The notes below the pieces were generated by a model, which saw nothing but the letters and a program-made list of their open reading frames with translations, did not search any database and was not told where the DNA came from. Shown here piece after piece: positions 42,530 to 50,017 of a stretch of 64,000 bases of DNA; the stretch's first letter is position 1; each line of letters opens with the position of its first letter. The stretch is from positions 2,232,001 through 2,296,000 of the forward strand of contig NZ_JAIFAG010000001.1 of the NCBI RefSeq assembly GCF_020012125.1, read 5' to 3'. This DNA comes from Hymenobacter psoromatis (GTDB lineage Bacteria > Bacteroidota > Bacteroidia > Cytophagales > Hymenobacteraceae). Both the position numbers and the translations under genes were made by a program.

Positions 42530-44287
42530 CTACTGCTTATGGTTCAGCATCAATTGGCGGATATATTTCACCGGCGCGCTGCCGTAGCTCAGGAATTGCT
42601 GGTTGAAGTTCTTAAGATTAAATTTACTACCCTCCTGTTGTTTCACTTCTTCGCGCAGGGCCATAATCTCGGTGTAGCCCGTGAAGTACGAGCTGAGCTG
42701 CACCTGGCTCAGGGTGGCGCGGTGCCACTTGTTGCGGGCCTCCGCTTCCTCCTGGAAGCCCGCGCCGGTGAGCAGCTGCACCACGTCGGCCTCGCTGGCG
42801 TTTTGGGTCTGGATGAGGTTATCCACCACCGCGTTCAGGGTCGAGCGCATATTCCACTTGTCCCAGAGCAGCCACAGTTCGTCGGAGTTGTTGCCATAGC
42901 CGTTTTCCAGCATCATGCGCTCCGCGTACACGGCCCAGCCCTCAATCATAGCCCCGTTGCCGAAAATGCTCTTCACCAGCGAGGGCGAGCGGTTGGCGTA
43001 TACCAGCTGCGTGTAGTGCCCCGGAATGGCCTCGTGAATGTTGAGAATCTGCAGGGTGTAGTCGTTGTACTCGCGCAGGTAGCTCTCGGCCTGGGCGGCG
43101 GTCCAGGTGGGGGGTAGGGGCTCCACGTTGTAGTACGTGTTGGCCTTGGTGTCATAAGGGCCGGGCGCGCTCACGCTGGCCCCCGCGCCGCTGCCGCGCA
43201 TGTAGCCCGGCGTTTCGCGCACCACCAGCGGCTTGCTGGGGTCCTGGGTCAGCAGGTCGTGGTCGTTCACAAACTTGATGAGAGTGGGGATTTGGCGCTT
43301 CACCGCGTCCACGAAGCCGTCGCGCGGGGCGTGCTTCAGGGTTAGCTGGTCAATGACCTGGCGAATGAGCCGCATCGTGTCGGTCGGCATCGGCTGCCCG
43401 GCGCAGTAGGTGGGGAAGAGCCGCGCCGCCCGCCGGCCCATGTCGTGCAGCAGCGCCGCCTTGTGCTGCTGGGCCAGCTGGAACACCTGGTCGGCGGAGT
43501 AGCTGGACTGAATATCGAGGGCGAATTTCCGGTCAAACAACGCCTTGCCGATGCGGAACGAGCGGTATTGGTTACCCACTGGCATCGACTTGCGCAAATA
43601 CCCGATGTAGCCATCGATGGCCGTGCGGGCCCCGGCGATGCGCTGGGTGAGCAGCCGCTTCTCCGCATCGGGGAGGGTTGAGCGGCGCACCGAGTCGGCC
43701 AGCGCGGCGCCAAGCACGGCCAAGCCGCCCTCGTTCTGCTGCGCGGCCAGCTCGGTGTGCTCACGGGTGGGGTGGCTGAGGTTGGCCCGCGCCGTTTGGT
43801 AATACGCCTGCGCCCCGGCTAGTTTATCCGAAATATTGCGCAGGCGGCGCGCCAGCGGGTAATGGCGGCCATTGAGCAGGTCGCCCACGCTGGCCCCCAG
43901 GTTGTACAGGGCCGGGTTCCACTGCCAGTTTTTGAGCGTGTCGGCGTACCAGCGCTCCGAGCGCAGCTCATTGGTAAGCAAATGCAAATCAATCTGGTTG
44001 CCGGGCGAGAGGCTATCCAGCCCAAAGCCGCCCAGCGTGCCCAGGTTGCGAGCCACGAACGCGGCATCGCTGCGCCGCTGCGCCTCGTTGGGAATCACCA
44101 GCAGCGAGTCGTATTTATGAAAGCCCACCGACGACGCATACTCCGGGTTCTGCCGCCAGAAATCCTGGATGAACTGCTGCTTGAAGCGGTCGAAGCGCGC
44201 ATCGGCGGTGGGGGCGGCGGTTTTGGTATCGGGGCTGGTGCAGGCGGGTAGGGCCAGTAGCAGCAAGGGGAGGTAGCGGAGCTTCAT
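42530..44287 (-). CDS. DUF885 family lipoprotein (putative metallopeptidase-like)
   Basis: A 585-residue lipoprotein with signal MKLRYLPLLLLALPAC (Cys16). The body matches DUF885: FWRQNPEYASSVGFHKYDSL at the start, HYPLARRLRNISDKLAGAQA, TPGYMRGSGAGAS, ILNIHEAIPGHYTQLVYANR and SYFTGYTEIMALREEVKQ near the end. The HEAIPGHYTQ motif (His-Glu-x5-His-like) suggests a zinc peptidase, as for other DUF885 members, but the activity is not established. ATG 44287 fits the lipoprotein signal. A TACTTTTG box on the minus strand lies 27 bases upstream. Confidence 0.88.
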   Translation of the reverse strand: MKLRYLPLLLLALPACTSPDTKTAAPTADARFDRFKQQFIQDFWRQNPEYASSVGFHKYDSLLVIPNEAQRRSDAAFVARNLGTLGGFGLDSLSPGNQIDLHLLTNELRSERWYADTLKNWQWNPALYNLGASVGDLLNGRHYPLARRLRNISDKLAGAQAYYQTARANLSHPTREHTELAAQQNEGGLAVLGAALADSVRRSTLPDAEKRLLTQRIAGARTAIDGYIGYLRKSMPVGNQYRSFRIGKALFDRKFALDIQSSYSADQVFQLAQQHKAALLHDMGRRAARLFPTYCAGQPMPTDTMRLIRQVIDQLTLKHAPRDGFVDAVKRQIPTLIKFVNDHDLLTQDPSKPLVVRETPGYMRGSGAGASVSAPGPYDTKANTYYNVEPLPPTWTAAQAESYLREYNDYTLQILNIHEAIPGHYTQLVYANRSPSLVKSIFGNGAMIEGWAVYAERMMLENGYGNNSDELWLLWDKWNMRSTLNAVVDNLIQTQNASEADVVQLLTGAGFQEEAEARNKWHRATLSQVQLSSYFTGYTEIMALREEVKQQEGSKFNLKNFNQQFLSYGSAPVKYIRQLMLNHKQ

Positions 44288-44314
44288 GGAGGGTGGGGTG
44301 GAGGATGATACTGC

Positions 44315-44322
44315 CAAAAGTA
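44315..44322 (-). promoter_or_regulatory. TAnnTTTG -7 box upstream of the DUF885 gene
   Basis: The minus strand reads TACTTTTG, an exact consensus match, 27 bases before the ATG at 44287. It lies just outside the large palindrome 44344-44513. Confidence 0.45.
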
Positions 44323-44343
44323 GTGCGGTCGGTCGCCCATCGC

Positions 44344-44513
44344 GGGCACCTCACGAGACTCCTATGGGGCATAGCTCCCTCTCCAAAAGAGAGGGGAACT
44401 AGCGCTAGTTCTAGTTTTTAATGATTCAGGATTTAAAGCTAAAGCTAGAAACTAGTCCCCCCTCTTCTTTTGGAGAGGGGGCTATGCCCCATAGGGGTCT
44501 CGTGAGGTGCCCC
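44344..44513. repeat. Large imperfect palindrome (~80-bp arms) at the island edge
   Basis: GGGCACCTCACGAGACTCCT at the left is answered by its near complement at 44494-44513. Pairing continues through TATGGGGCATAGC and CCCTCTCCAAAAGA, then weakens in an AT-rich centre (ACTAGCGCTAGTTCTAGTTT). Identity of the arms is about 88 per cent by eye. It belongs to neither family A nor B. It separates DUF885 from the divergent, broken type ISP gene and marks the left edge of the accessory island. Confidence 0.85.
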
Positions 44514-44572
44514 CCGCCCCACCCCACCCATCACCCAGCCCTATCTTGCCACCCCTACTTCCCTACCCCCCC

Positions 44573-45541
44573 ATGTCCCGCCAGGCTGTTCAACGCTACC
44601 AAAACGAAATCGCCCAACTCATTCACTATGGAGGCAGCACCAAGGAAACGGCCATTCGGGGGGCGTTTCAGAACTTGCTCAATGACTACTGCCGGCAGAA
44701 GGACTTTTTGCTGGTGCCGGAGCTGGACTACCGCGCCCCCAAGGGCAACACCGTGTACCCGGACGGCACCGTGAAGGATGCCCTGCGCCTGAGCTGGGGC
44801 TACTGGGAAAGCAAGGACAGCCACGACAACCTGGACGAGGAAATCCAGAAGAAATTCGCCAAAGGCTACCCCCAGGACAATATTTTGTTCGAGGATTCTA
44901 TCACGCTCGTGCTCATTCAGGCGGGCAGCGAGGCCGGGCGCGTGGCCCTGGACGACGACGCGGCCACCGACCGCCTGCTCACGCAGTTTCTGCACTACGA
45001 GCGGCCCGAGGTGCGCACTTTTCGCCAGGCCATTGCGCAGTTTCGGCACGACTTGCCGGGCGTGGTCGAGAGCCTGCGCCAGGCCATTGAGCGGGCCGAA
45101 ACGGACAACCCAAAATTCAACGCCCGGCTCGCCGACTTCGTGGTGCTGGGCCAGGCCAGCATCAACCCCGACTTTGGCACCTCGGAGGCGCGGGAGATGA
45201 TGATTCAGCACATTCTCACGGAGGACATCTTCAACCGGGTGTTCGACGAAACGCAGTTTCACCGCGAGAATAACATTGCCCACGAGCTGGAGCAGGTGAT
45301 TAATACCTTCTTCACCGGCCCTACCCGGCGCGATACGCTGGAGCGCATCCGGCCGTTTTTCGACGTCATTAATGCGCAGGCGTCGGGCATTGCCAGCCAC
45401 ATGGAGAAGCAGAAGTTTCTGAAGGTGGTGTACGAGAACTTCTACCGGGCCTACAATCCCAAGGGGGCCGACCGCCTGGGCATCGTGTACACGCCTAATG
45501 AGGTGGTGCGCTTTATGATGGAGAGCACCGAATATGCGTAA
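44573..45541 (+). pseudogene. N-terminal fragment of a type ISP restriction-modification enzyme
   Basis: 322 codons that match the first part of single-chain type ISP (LlaBIII-like) enzymes: IAQLIHYGGSTKETAIRGAF, VPELDYRAPKGNTVYPDGTV, DALRLSWGYWESKDSHDNLD, FHRENNIAHELEQVINTFFT and YNPKGADRLGIVYTPNEVVR. This covers the nuclease and linker region up to the edge of the methyltransferase domain. It stops at MESTEYA-TAA, exactly where the methyltransferase motif I should follow, so the translocase/methylase core and target-recognition domain are gone. The matching C-terminus lies at 47381-47614. The fragment might still be translated but cannot be a full enzyme. Confidence 0.85.
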
Positions 45542-45585
45542 GGCTACCTTCGTTTCACTTTCAGTGCTTCTTACTAAAACTACCC

Positions 45586-45861
45586 ATGACTCCTGATGAA
45601 ACCACCGCACGCATCAAAGGGCGCATTCAAAAGCTAGTTGAATATCTACCCTCCTTACGCGATGGTCAACTGCGGTGGATTGAACGGATTATAGACCAGT
45701 TTAGAAGAGCCAAAAGCTTCTGGCGTAATCCTGGCAGCCCACTTATCAGTGAATGCTTTCTGGAAGACTTCGGTGACGCGCTGCGCATTTATCATTGCTT
45801 CTCTGACGAGGCTTTTACCAAGGACAAATTCGAGTACACGATGGTTAGCGTTTCTAATTAG
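45586..45861 (+). pseudogene. Type II restriction endonuclease, 5' half before an amber codon
   Basis: 91 codons, MTPDETTARIKGRIQKLVEY onward, with YLPSLRDGQLRWIERIIDQF and FTKDKFEYTMVSVSN, ending at TAG 45859-45861. The same frame continues without a gap on the other side of the TAG into a typical restriction-enzyme core, so this is the N-terminal half of one gene of about 270 codons. The gene starts 44 bases after the broken type ISP fragment and is AT-richer than its neighbours. A short independent protein is possible but less likely. Confidence 0.75.
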
Positions 45862-46398
45862 TGCGGCCAACGCGCCTCGCTGGAAAAGCGCAACAATCCT
45901 GGCCATGATATAACTATTGGCTCCAGCAAGGTATCGCTAAAAACACAGGCGGATAAAGGGCTGCGCACCGGCTTAATTCAATTACATAAATTCATGGAAT
46001 TAGGCCGGGGGCAATGGACTAATAACCCAGCCGACTTACTTCGGCTAACCGACCAGTTTCTGGCTCACTTGGTCGCGTATGACCAAATTTTGGTGTTGCG
46101 CAACACGGGCAAGCCCACGCCGGCCGTTCCGTACTGGAAATACGAGTTGGTGGAAATTCCCATTACCTTACTCGAACAAGTGAAAACCGGCCGTTATGAG
46201 ATGATGCAGGACAGCATTCAGATGCCCAAACCCGGCTATTGTTACGTCGAGGACGAGAGCGGCTCGTTGCTGTTTCGCCTCTATTTTGACGGCGGCACTG
46301 AGCGCAAATTGAAAGTGCAGAACATCCGCAAAGACCTGTGCATGGTCCATGCTGAGTGGACGTTCATCATTCAGGAGTTGGATGAGCTAGCTGAGTAG
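45862..46398 (+). pseudogene. Type II restriction endonuclease, 3' half (nuclease core)
   Basis: In the same frame as the preceding 91 codons, the sequence after TAG reads CGQRASLEKRNNPGHDITIG, then VSLKTQADKG and HKFMELGRGQW. This looks like a PD-(D/E)xK-type catalytic core (GHDI, then SLK) of type II restriction enzymes. It continues through PYWKYELVEIPITLLEQV to a TAG stop. An internal ATG at 45994 (MELGRGQW) could start a shortened product lacking the catalytic Asp. The final 12 bases overlap the end of the convergent methyltransferase gene, as expected of a linked R-M pair. Confidence 0.75.
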
Positions 46399-47310
46399 CG
46401 TAGGCCGGCGATGAGCGGCCAGTCTTTTGGCAGCGATAGCCGCGTAGGCCGGATTCAGTTCGATGCCTACGCAGCTTCGGTTGAGACGCAAGGCCGTTTC
46501 GCCCACCGTGCCTGAGCCGAAAAAAGGGTCTAATAGCAAGCCACCTTCCGGGCTACCAGCTTGAATGCACGGGGCTACCAAGCTGGGAGGAAACACGGCA
46601 AAGTGAGCTTCCTTATAAGGTTCCGTGTTGATGGACCACACCGTGCGGCGGTTGCGCTTGGTTTTATTATCCTGCGTGGGTTCCAGCACGGCCGCGTGGT
46701 CGTAGTAATAGTTCTGCGACTTGGTTAGTAGGAAAAGATATTCGTGCGATTGCGTAGGCCGGTCTTTCACGGATTCAGGTTGGCAATTGGGCTTGTACCA
46801 AATGATGTCGGAGCGTAGATACCAACCGGCGGCTTGCAGGGCGAACGCCAAGCGCCAAGGCACCCCGATAAGGTCTTTAGGTTTCAAGCCTTCGGGCGTA
46901 GGTGGGCGATAGCTCATGGCGCGGGCCGGGTTTTTTTTATCGCCGTCCCGCCATGTGCGGTTACCACTCGTGTAGGAATCCCCGATATTCAACCACAAAG
47001 AACCGTCAGGTCGCAACACTCGCCTAACCTCTTCAAATACCGCCGTCAGATTGGCAATGAAATCCTGCAACTGCATTTCGGCCCCAATTTGATGCTCAAT
47101 ACCGTAATCGCGCAGTCCCCAATACGGCGGACTAGTTACGCAGGCGTGAAAGGAGTCGGCCGGCAGGGTTTTGAGAACAGTCAGCGCATCACCTTCCAAC
47201 ACGCGGCACTCCGCTTGTTTCAGAATTGAATTTTCCTCGCTACCACTTTGGACATTGGGAGGTGAAGTAAGTATTTCACTGGGGGAAAGGCCGGGCAGAA
47301 AAAGGTCCAT
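46387..47310 (-). CDS. Site-specific DNA methyltransferase (beta-class amino-methylase)
   Basis: A 307-residue DNA methylase with the order motif IV then motif I typical of the beta class. Motif IV is VTSPPYWGLRDYG and motif I is LLLDPFFGSGTVGETALRLN, with VGIELNPAYAAIAAKRL after it. SPPYW favours N4-cytosine methylation, although some N6-adenine enzymes have it too. WYLRSDIIWYKPN and VWSINTEPYKEAHF are usual in this group. It should protect the recognition site of its linked endonuclease, whose gene is convergent and broken. ATG 47310 is preferred to a TTG at 47334. It appears intact, a solitary methylase left after restriction was lost. Confidence 0.9.
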   Translation of the reverse strand: MDLFLPGLSPSEILTSPPNVQSGSEENSILKQAECRVLEGDALTVLKTLPADSFHACVTSPPYWGLRDYGIEHQIGAEMQLQDFIANLTAVFEEVRRVLRPDGSLWLNIGDSYTSGNRTWRDGDKKNPARAMSYRPPTPEGLKPKDLIGVPWRLAFALQAAGWYLRSDIIWYKPNCQPESVKDRPTQSHEYLFLLTKSQNYYYDHAAVLEPTQDNKTKRNRRTVWSINTEPYKEAHFAVFPPSLVAPCIQAGSPEGGLLLDPFFGSGTVGETALRLNRSCVGIELNPAYAAIAAKRLAAHRRPTLLS

Positions 47311-47380
47311 CAGGTAAGTTTGATTTATCCGCAAGTTACGCCGTGGGGCAAACTTCCGCTTTCATTAAAACCTGCTTTAA

Positions 47381-47614
47381 CTTCACGCCTGGCGCTACCG
47401 CCTCGGCAACCGCTCGGCCCTGGAGTGGGTGCTCGACCAGTACAAGGAGCGCACCCCCAAGGACCCCACCATCCGCGCGCAGTTCGACACATATCGCCTG
47501 GCCGACCACGTGGCCGCCGTGTCGGAGCTGCTGGCACGGGTAGCCACGGTCGTCGAAACCATGCGGATTGTGGATGCCCTAGCCGCGCAGTCGCCCTTGC
47601 GGCCGGGGGCATGA
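47381..47614 (+). pseudogene. C-terminal fragment of the type ISP enzyme (tail copy 1)
   Basis: After a TAA at 47378-47380 the frame reads HAWRYRLGNRSALEWVLDQY, then KERTPKDPTIRAQFDTYRLA, then LLARVATVVETMRIVDALAA and a TGA. This is the standard C-terminus of type ISP enzymes (YRLGNRSALEWVLDQYKE is diagnostic). It is on the same strand as the N-terminal fragment 1.84 kb upstream. Together they show that an R-M pair replaced the middle of one gene. The last ~25 codons recur at 48596 and 49592. Confidence 0.82.
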
Positions 47615-47684
47615 GGGCGGCAGCCAACCCCCTCCCACCTGGCCCGTAAGCCCACGCCACCGGCTACCCGGCCGCCCTTATCGT

Positions 47685-48575
47685 ATGGAGCTTCTGGTCC
47701 ACCTCTGCTACTGGTTTAGCAGCCACCCCTTTTTGCTGGCCACGTTGGCGACCCCCGCCATTCCGCTAACGTTTCTGCTATTCAAAAACGCTCCGCGCTG
47801 GGTGTATAGGCTGCTGTTTCTGCTGCTGGGGCTGGGCGTACTCAACTTGTTTTTCGGCCCTGGCCTGGCCTCGCGCCTCGTATACGGGGCCGGCATTGTC
47901 GGCACGGGCGAAGTCGTGAGTACCTACGCCACCACCACCCAGGTCAACTACCGCAACGTAATGGGCTACCGCGTACTGCTGCACACCGCCCAGGGCCAGA
48001 CCCTCGAAACCACCTTCAACGATATGTCCTTCCCCGCCTACCCCAACCGGTGGTCCAGCACCTACCCCGGCCAGGGCGAAAAGTTCGGCACCCGCTACCT
48101 GCCTGACTACCCCCGCGACTTCGTAGTGCTGACCAACGACGATAGCCCCTGGGCGCACGGCCGGCAGTGTGCAGCCTTGCTCGACTCACTGCACGAGGCC
48201 CGCACCCGCCACGAATCCAACCTCTCCGACGCGGCAGCCCGCCAAACCTACGTGGGCCTCCTGCGGCGGGTGCTGGCCAGGGGCTGCTACACCGACAGTA
48301 CCGACCTGCGGGAGTACGACGGCGACCTCGGCCATCTGCGGGTCGAACCCTGCCAGGCCCTGCTTGACAGCCTCGACGCGGCCCGCCGCCGCTGCAACGC
48401 CGACCTGCGCAACCAAGCCAACAACCGCGCCTACTCCGCTCTCATCCGCCGCGTCATTGCCCGCCCCGCCTGCTACACCGACACCGCCGACCTGCGCCAG
48501 TACTACGCCGACCTAGCCCACGCCCAGCGGGTGCAGGCCGAAAACCATGCCCGCCAAACCGGCCAGGAACCATAG
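47685..48575 (+). CDS. Membrane protein with DUF3592-like domain and two internal repeats
   Basis: A 296-residue protein of unknown function. Two hydrophobic helices lie near the N-terminus (FLLATLATPAIPLTFLLF and YRLLFLLLGLGVLNLFFGPG). A beta-rich extracytoplasmic segment follows (GTGEVVSTYATTTQVNYRNV, GYRVLLHTAQGQTLETTF) that recalls DUF3592. The C-terminal 120 residues are two ~55-residue repeats, each beginning CAALLDS/CQALLDS, containing RRVLAR or RRVIAR, then CYTD and L-R-x-Y. The gene starts 70 bases after tail copy 1 and stops 20 bases before tail copy 2, so it forms the first cargo cassette. Confidence 0.65.
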   Translation: MELLVHLCYWFSSHPFLLATLATPAIPLTFLLFKNAPRWVYRLLFLLLGLGVLNLFFGPGLASRLVYGAGIVGTGEVVSTYATTTQVNYRNVMGYRVLLHTAQGQTLETTFNDMSFPAYPNRWSSTYPGQGEKFGTRYLPDYPRDFVVLTNDDSPWAHGRQCAALLDSLHEARTRHESNLSDAAARQTYVGLLRRVLARGCYTDSTDLREYDGDLGHLRVEPCQALLDSLDAARRRCNADLRNQANNRAYSALIRRVIARPACYTDTADLRQYYADLAHAQRVQAENHARQTGQEP

Positions 48576-48595
48576 CCCCGGCCCCGGCGGGCGGA

Positions 48596-48664
48596 GTTAG
48601 TATCGAAACCATGCGTATCGTGGATGCGCTGGCCGCGCAGTCGCCGCTGTGGCCGGAGGCGTGA
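48596..48664 (+). repeat. Type ISP tail copy 2
   Basis: Reads VSIETMRIVDALAAQSPLWP then EA and TGA, homologous to the last 23 codons of tail copy 1 but with about 12 per cent nucleotide differences, several synonymous. It is an isolated 3' end with no upstream type ISP sequence. It separates the 296-residue and 283-residue genes. Confidence 0.85.
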
Positions 48665-48705
48665 GTAAGCTGTCCCAAATTTTAATGCCTTAGCATAATT
48701 TTCTC

Positions 48706-49557
48706 ATGGATGTAGCAGTAGCCGAATTTGAGTTGTATTTTGACTTCGAGAAACAAAGCCACTCCCCGCAAAGAGTATTTAAAATTATTGCTGATTTACT
48801 GGTAGTATTAGGCAAGTTTGATAGCTTGTTGGTTCAAACTGCCGACCCGGAGTTTCGGGCTGAGCTAATACTAGAAGATATCGCAACCGGCTCACTACGA
48901 GCCAAACTCGCTATTTTTTTACGTAGCATTCCAGAAGAGGCAGTTAAGAATTTTGATTGGAAGAAACTAATCGGGCATTTTCTAAATAAAGGTTTGCAAA
49001 GCTTTATTAAGTTTTTGGAAAATAAATCGGGTATTGATAACGCAGATGAGTTGAAAAACCTGCAAGCCGCGCTTGAGTCAGAAGCGGCGGTAGTTTCTAC
49101 CAATCCATTATTGGTACCAGGGCAAATTCCGCTTGATAAACTGGTTGTATTTATGGAGGAAATGACTAGGGCGGTAGCCGCCCTACGCGGCCAGGAATAT
49201 ATTGAGTACCGCTCAGCAGCAGGCAATGCACGGTTCAACCCACATTTTAATACCGATAATTTGCAGTCTCTACTTATTACCGAAACCCAAAATAGCGAAA
49301 GCGAATACCTCGTCAAAGCCAAGCGCCCCGATTTTATGGGCGAATCTATGTGGGAACTGGTATTAAAGGGTCATACCATCATGGCGAAAATGGCAGATAA
49401 CGACTGGCTAGAAGACTTTCACGAGGGGAGAGTAGACTTTCGCCCTAGCGATTACCTACGAATTAAGCTGCAAACTGAAACGACTTTTCGCGGCAGCTTT
49501 GGCAACCCTTCCGTACATCACACAGTCTTGAAAGTGCTGGATATTGTTCGCCAGTAA
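48706..49557 (+). CDS. Unknown protein of the accessory island
   Basis: A 283-residue soluble protein, not recognised. It starts DVAVAEFELYFDFEKQSHSP and has a helical middle (ILEDIATGSLRAKLAIFLRS, WKKLIGHFLNKGLQSFIKFL), then a beta-rich half with EYLVKAKRPDFMGESMWELV and PSDYLRIKLQTETTFRGSFG. The gene is far more AT-rich than the chromosomal average (codons such as TTA, AAA, ATT), which points to horizontal transfer. It lies between tail copies 2 and 3 with 41- and 34-base spacers. A defence or addiction role is possible only by context. Confidence 0.65.
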   Translation: MDVAVAEFELYFDFEKQSHSPQRVFKIIADLLVVLGKFDSLLVQTADPEFRAELILEDIATGSLRAKLAIFLRSIPEEAVKNFDWKKLIGHFLNKGLQSFIKFLENKSGIDNADELKNLQAALESEAAVVSTNPLLVPGQIPLDKLVVFMEEMTRAVAALRGQEYIEYRSAAGNARFNPHFNTDNLQSLLITETQNSESEYLVKAKRPDFMGESMWELVLKGHTIMAKMADNDWLEDFHEGRVDFRPSDYLRIKLQTETTFRGSFGNPSVHHTVLKVLDIVRQ

Positions 49558-49591
49558 AGTAGGTAGCTTCTACGTACTAACCACAATTAAA

Positions 49592-49675
49592 CTATTGGCG
49601 CGGGTGGCCACGGTGAGTGTAGAAACCATGCGCCTTGTGGATGCCTTGGCCGCGCAGTCGCCGCTGCGGCCGGCT
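49592..49675 (+). repeat. Type ISP tail copy 3
   Basis: Reads LLARVATVSVETMRLVDALA then AQSPLRPA, homologous to the last 28 codons of tail copy 1 and retaining the intact SVET that copy 1 has lost (VVET). The reading frame runs on into unrelated codons. It is followed 55 bases later by the toxin-antitoxin pair. Confidence 0.85.
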
Positions 49676-49717
49676 AATAACTGCTTCCTCGTGGCGTCTG
49701 ACTTATCCCCTAGGCCC

Positions 49718-49725
49718 TATCTTTA
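49718..49725 (+). promoter_or_regulatory. Near-consensus -7 box at the antitoxin start
   Basis: TATCTTTA differs from TAnnTTTG at the last base and ends four bases before the antitoxin ATG, again implying a leaderless or near-leaderless transcript. Confidence 0.35.
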
Positions 49726-49729
49726 GCGT

Positions 49730-50017
49730 ATGCAATCCACCTCTTTCACCCCCATGCAGCCCGACCTGGGGGCCATTTGGGAACAAGTAGCCCGCACCGG
49801 CACGGCGGCCGAAGTGGTCTGGCCCGGCCGCGAAACGATGGCCTTGCTGCCGGCGGCCGAGCTAAGCGCTATGCAAGAGACGCTGCACCTATTCAGCTCC
49901 CGCGCCAATACCCGCGCCCTGCTCGATGCAATGGATGCCGCCGAGCGCGGCGAGGGCGTGGTCTTCGCCTCGGTGGCGGAGTTGCGGCAACAGCTGGGCC
50001 TGACCGCCGATGAGTAA
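49730..50017 (+). CDS. Type II antitoxin, Phd/YefM-like
   Basis: A 95-residue small protein that overlaps the following toxin gene by eight bases. The sequence WEQVARTGTAAEVVWPGRET then MALLPAAELSAMQETLHLFS resembles Phd/YefM antitoxins, in which a DNA-binding N-terminal domain ends with a VLLP/ALLP-x-x-E-x-x-x-x-E-T-L-x-L-L segment. The C-terminal AAERGEGVVFASVAELRQQL would wrap the toxin. It likely neutralises the YoeB-like toxin and represses their shared promoter. The pair sits at the end of the restriction-gene cassette array. Confidence 0.8.
   Translation: MQSTSFTPMQPDLGAIWEQVARTGTAAEVVWPGRETMALLPAAELSAMQETLHLFSSRANTRALLDAMDAAERGEGVVFASVAELRQQLGLTADE

Noticed and set aside
47320..47649. 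Open frame of 109 codons upstream of the membrane protein
   Set aside because: It runs in another frame over the type ISP C-terminal fragment, whose own frame shows the conserved sequence.
49544..49726. Open frame of 60 codons after the unknown island gene
   Set aside because: It is read from type ISP tail copy 3 plus random flanks, so it is described as a repeat rather than a gene.
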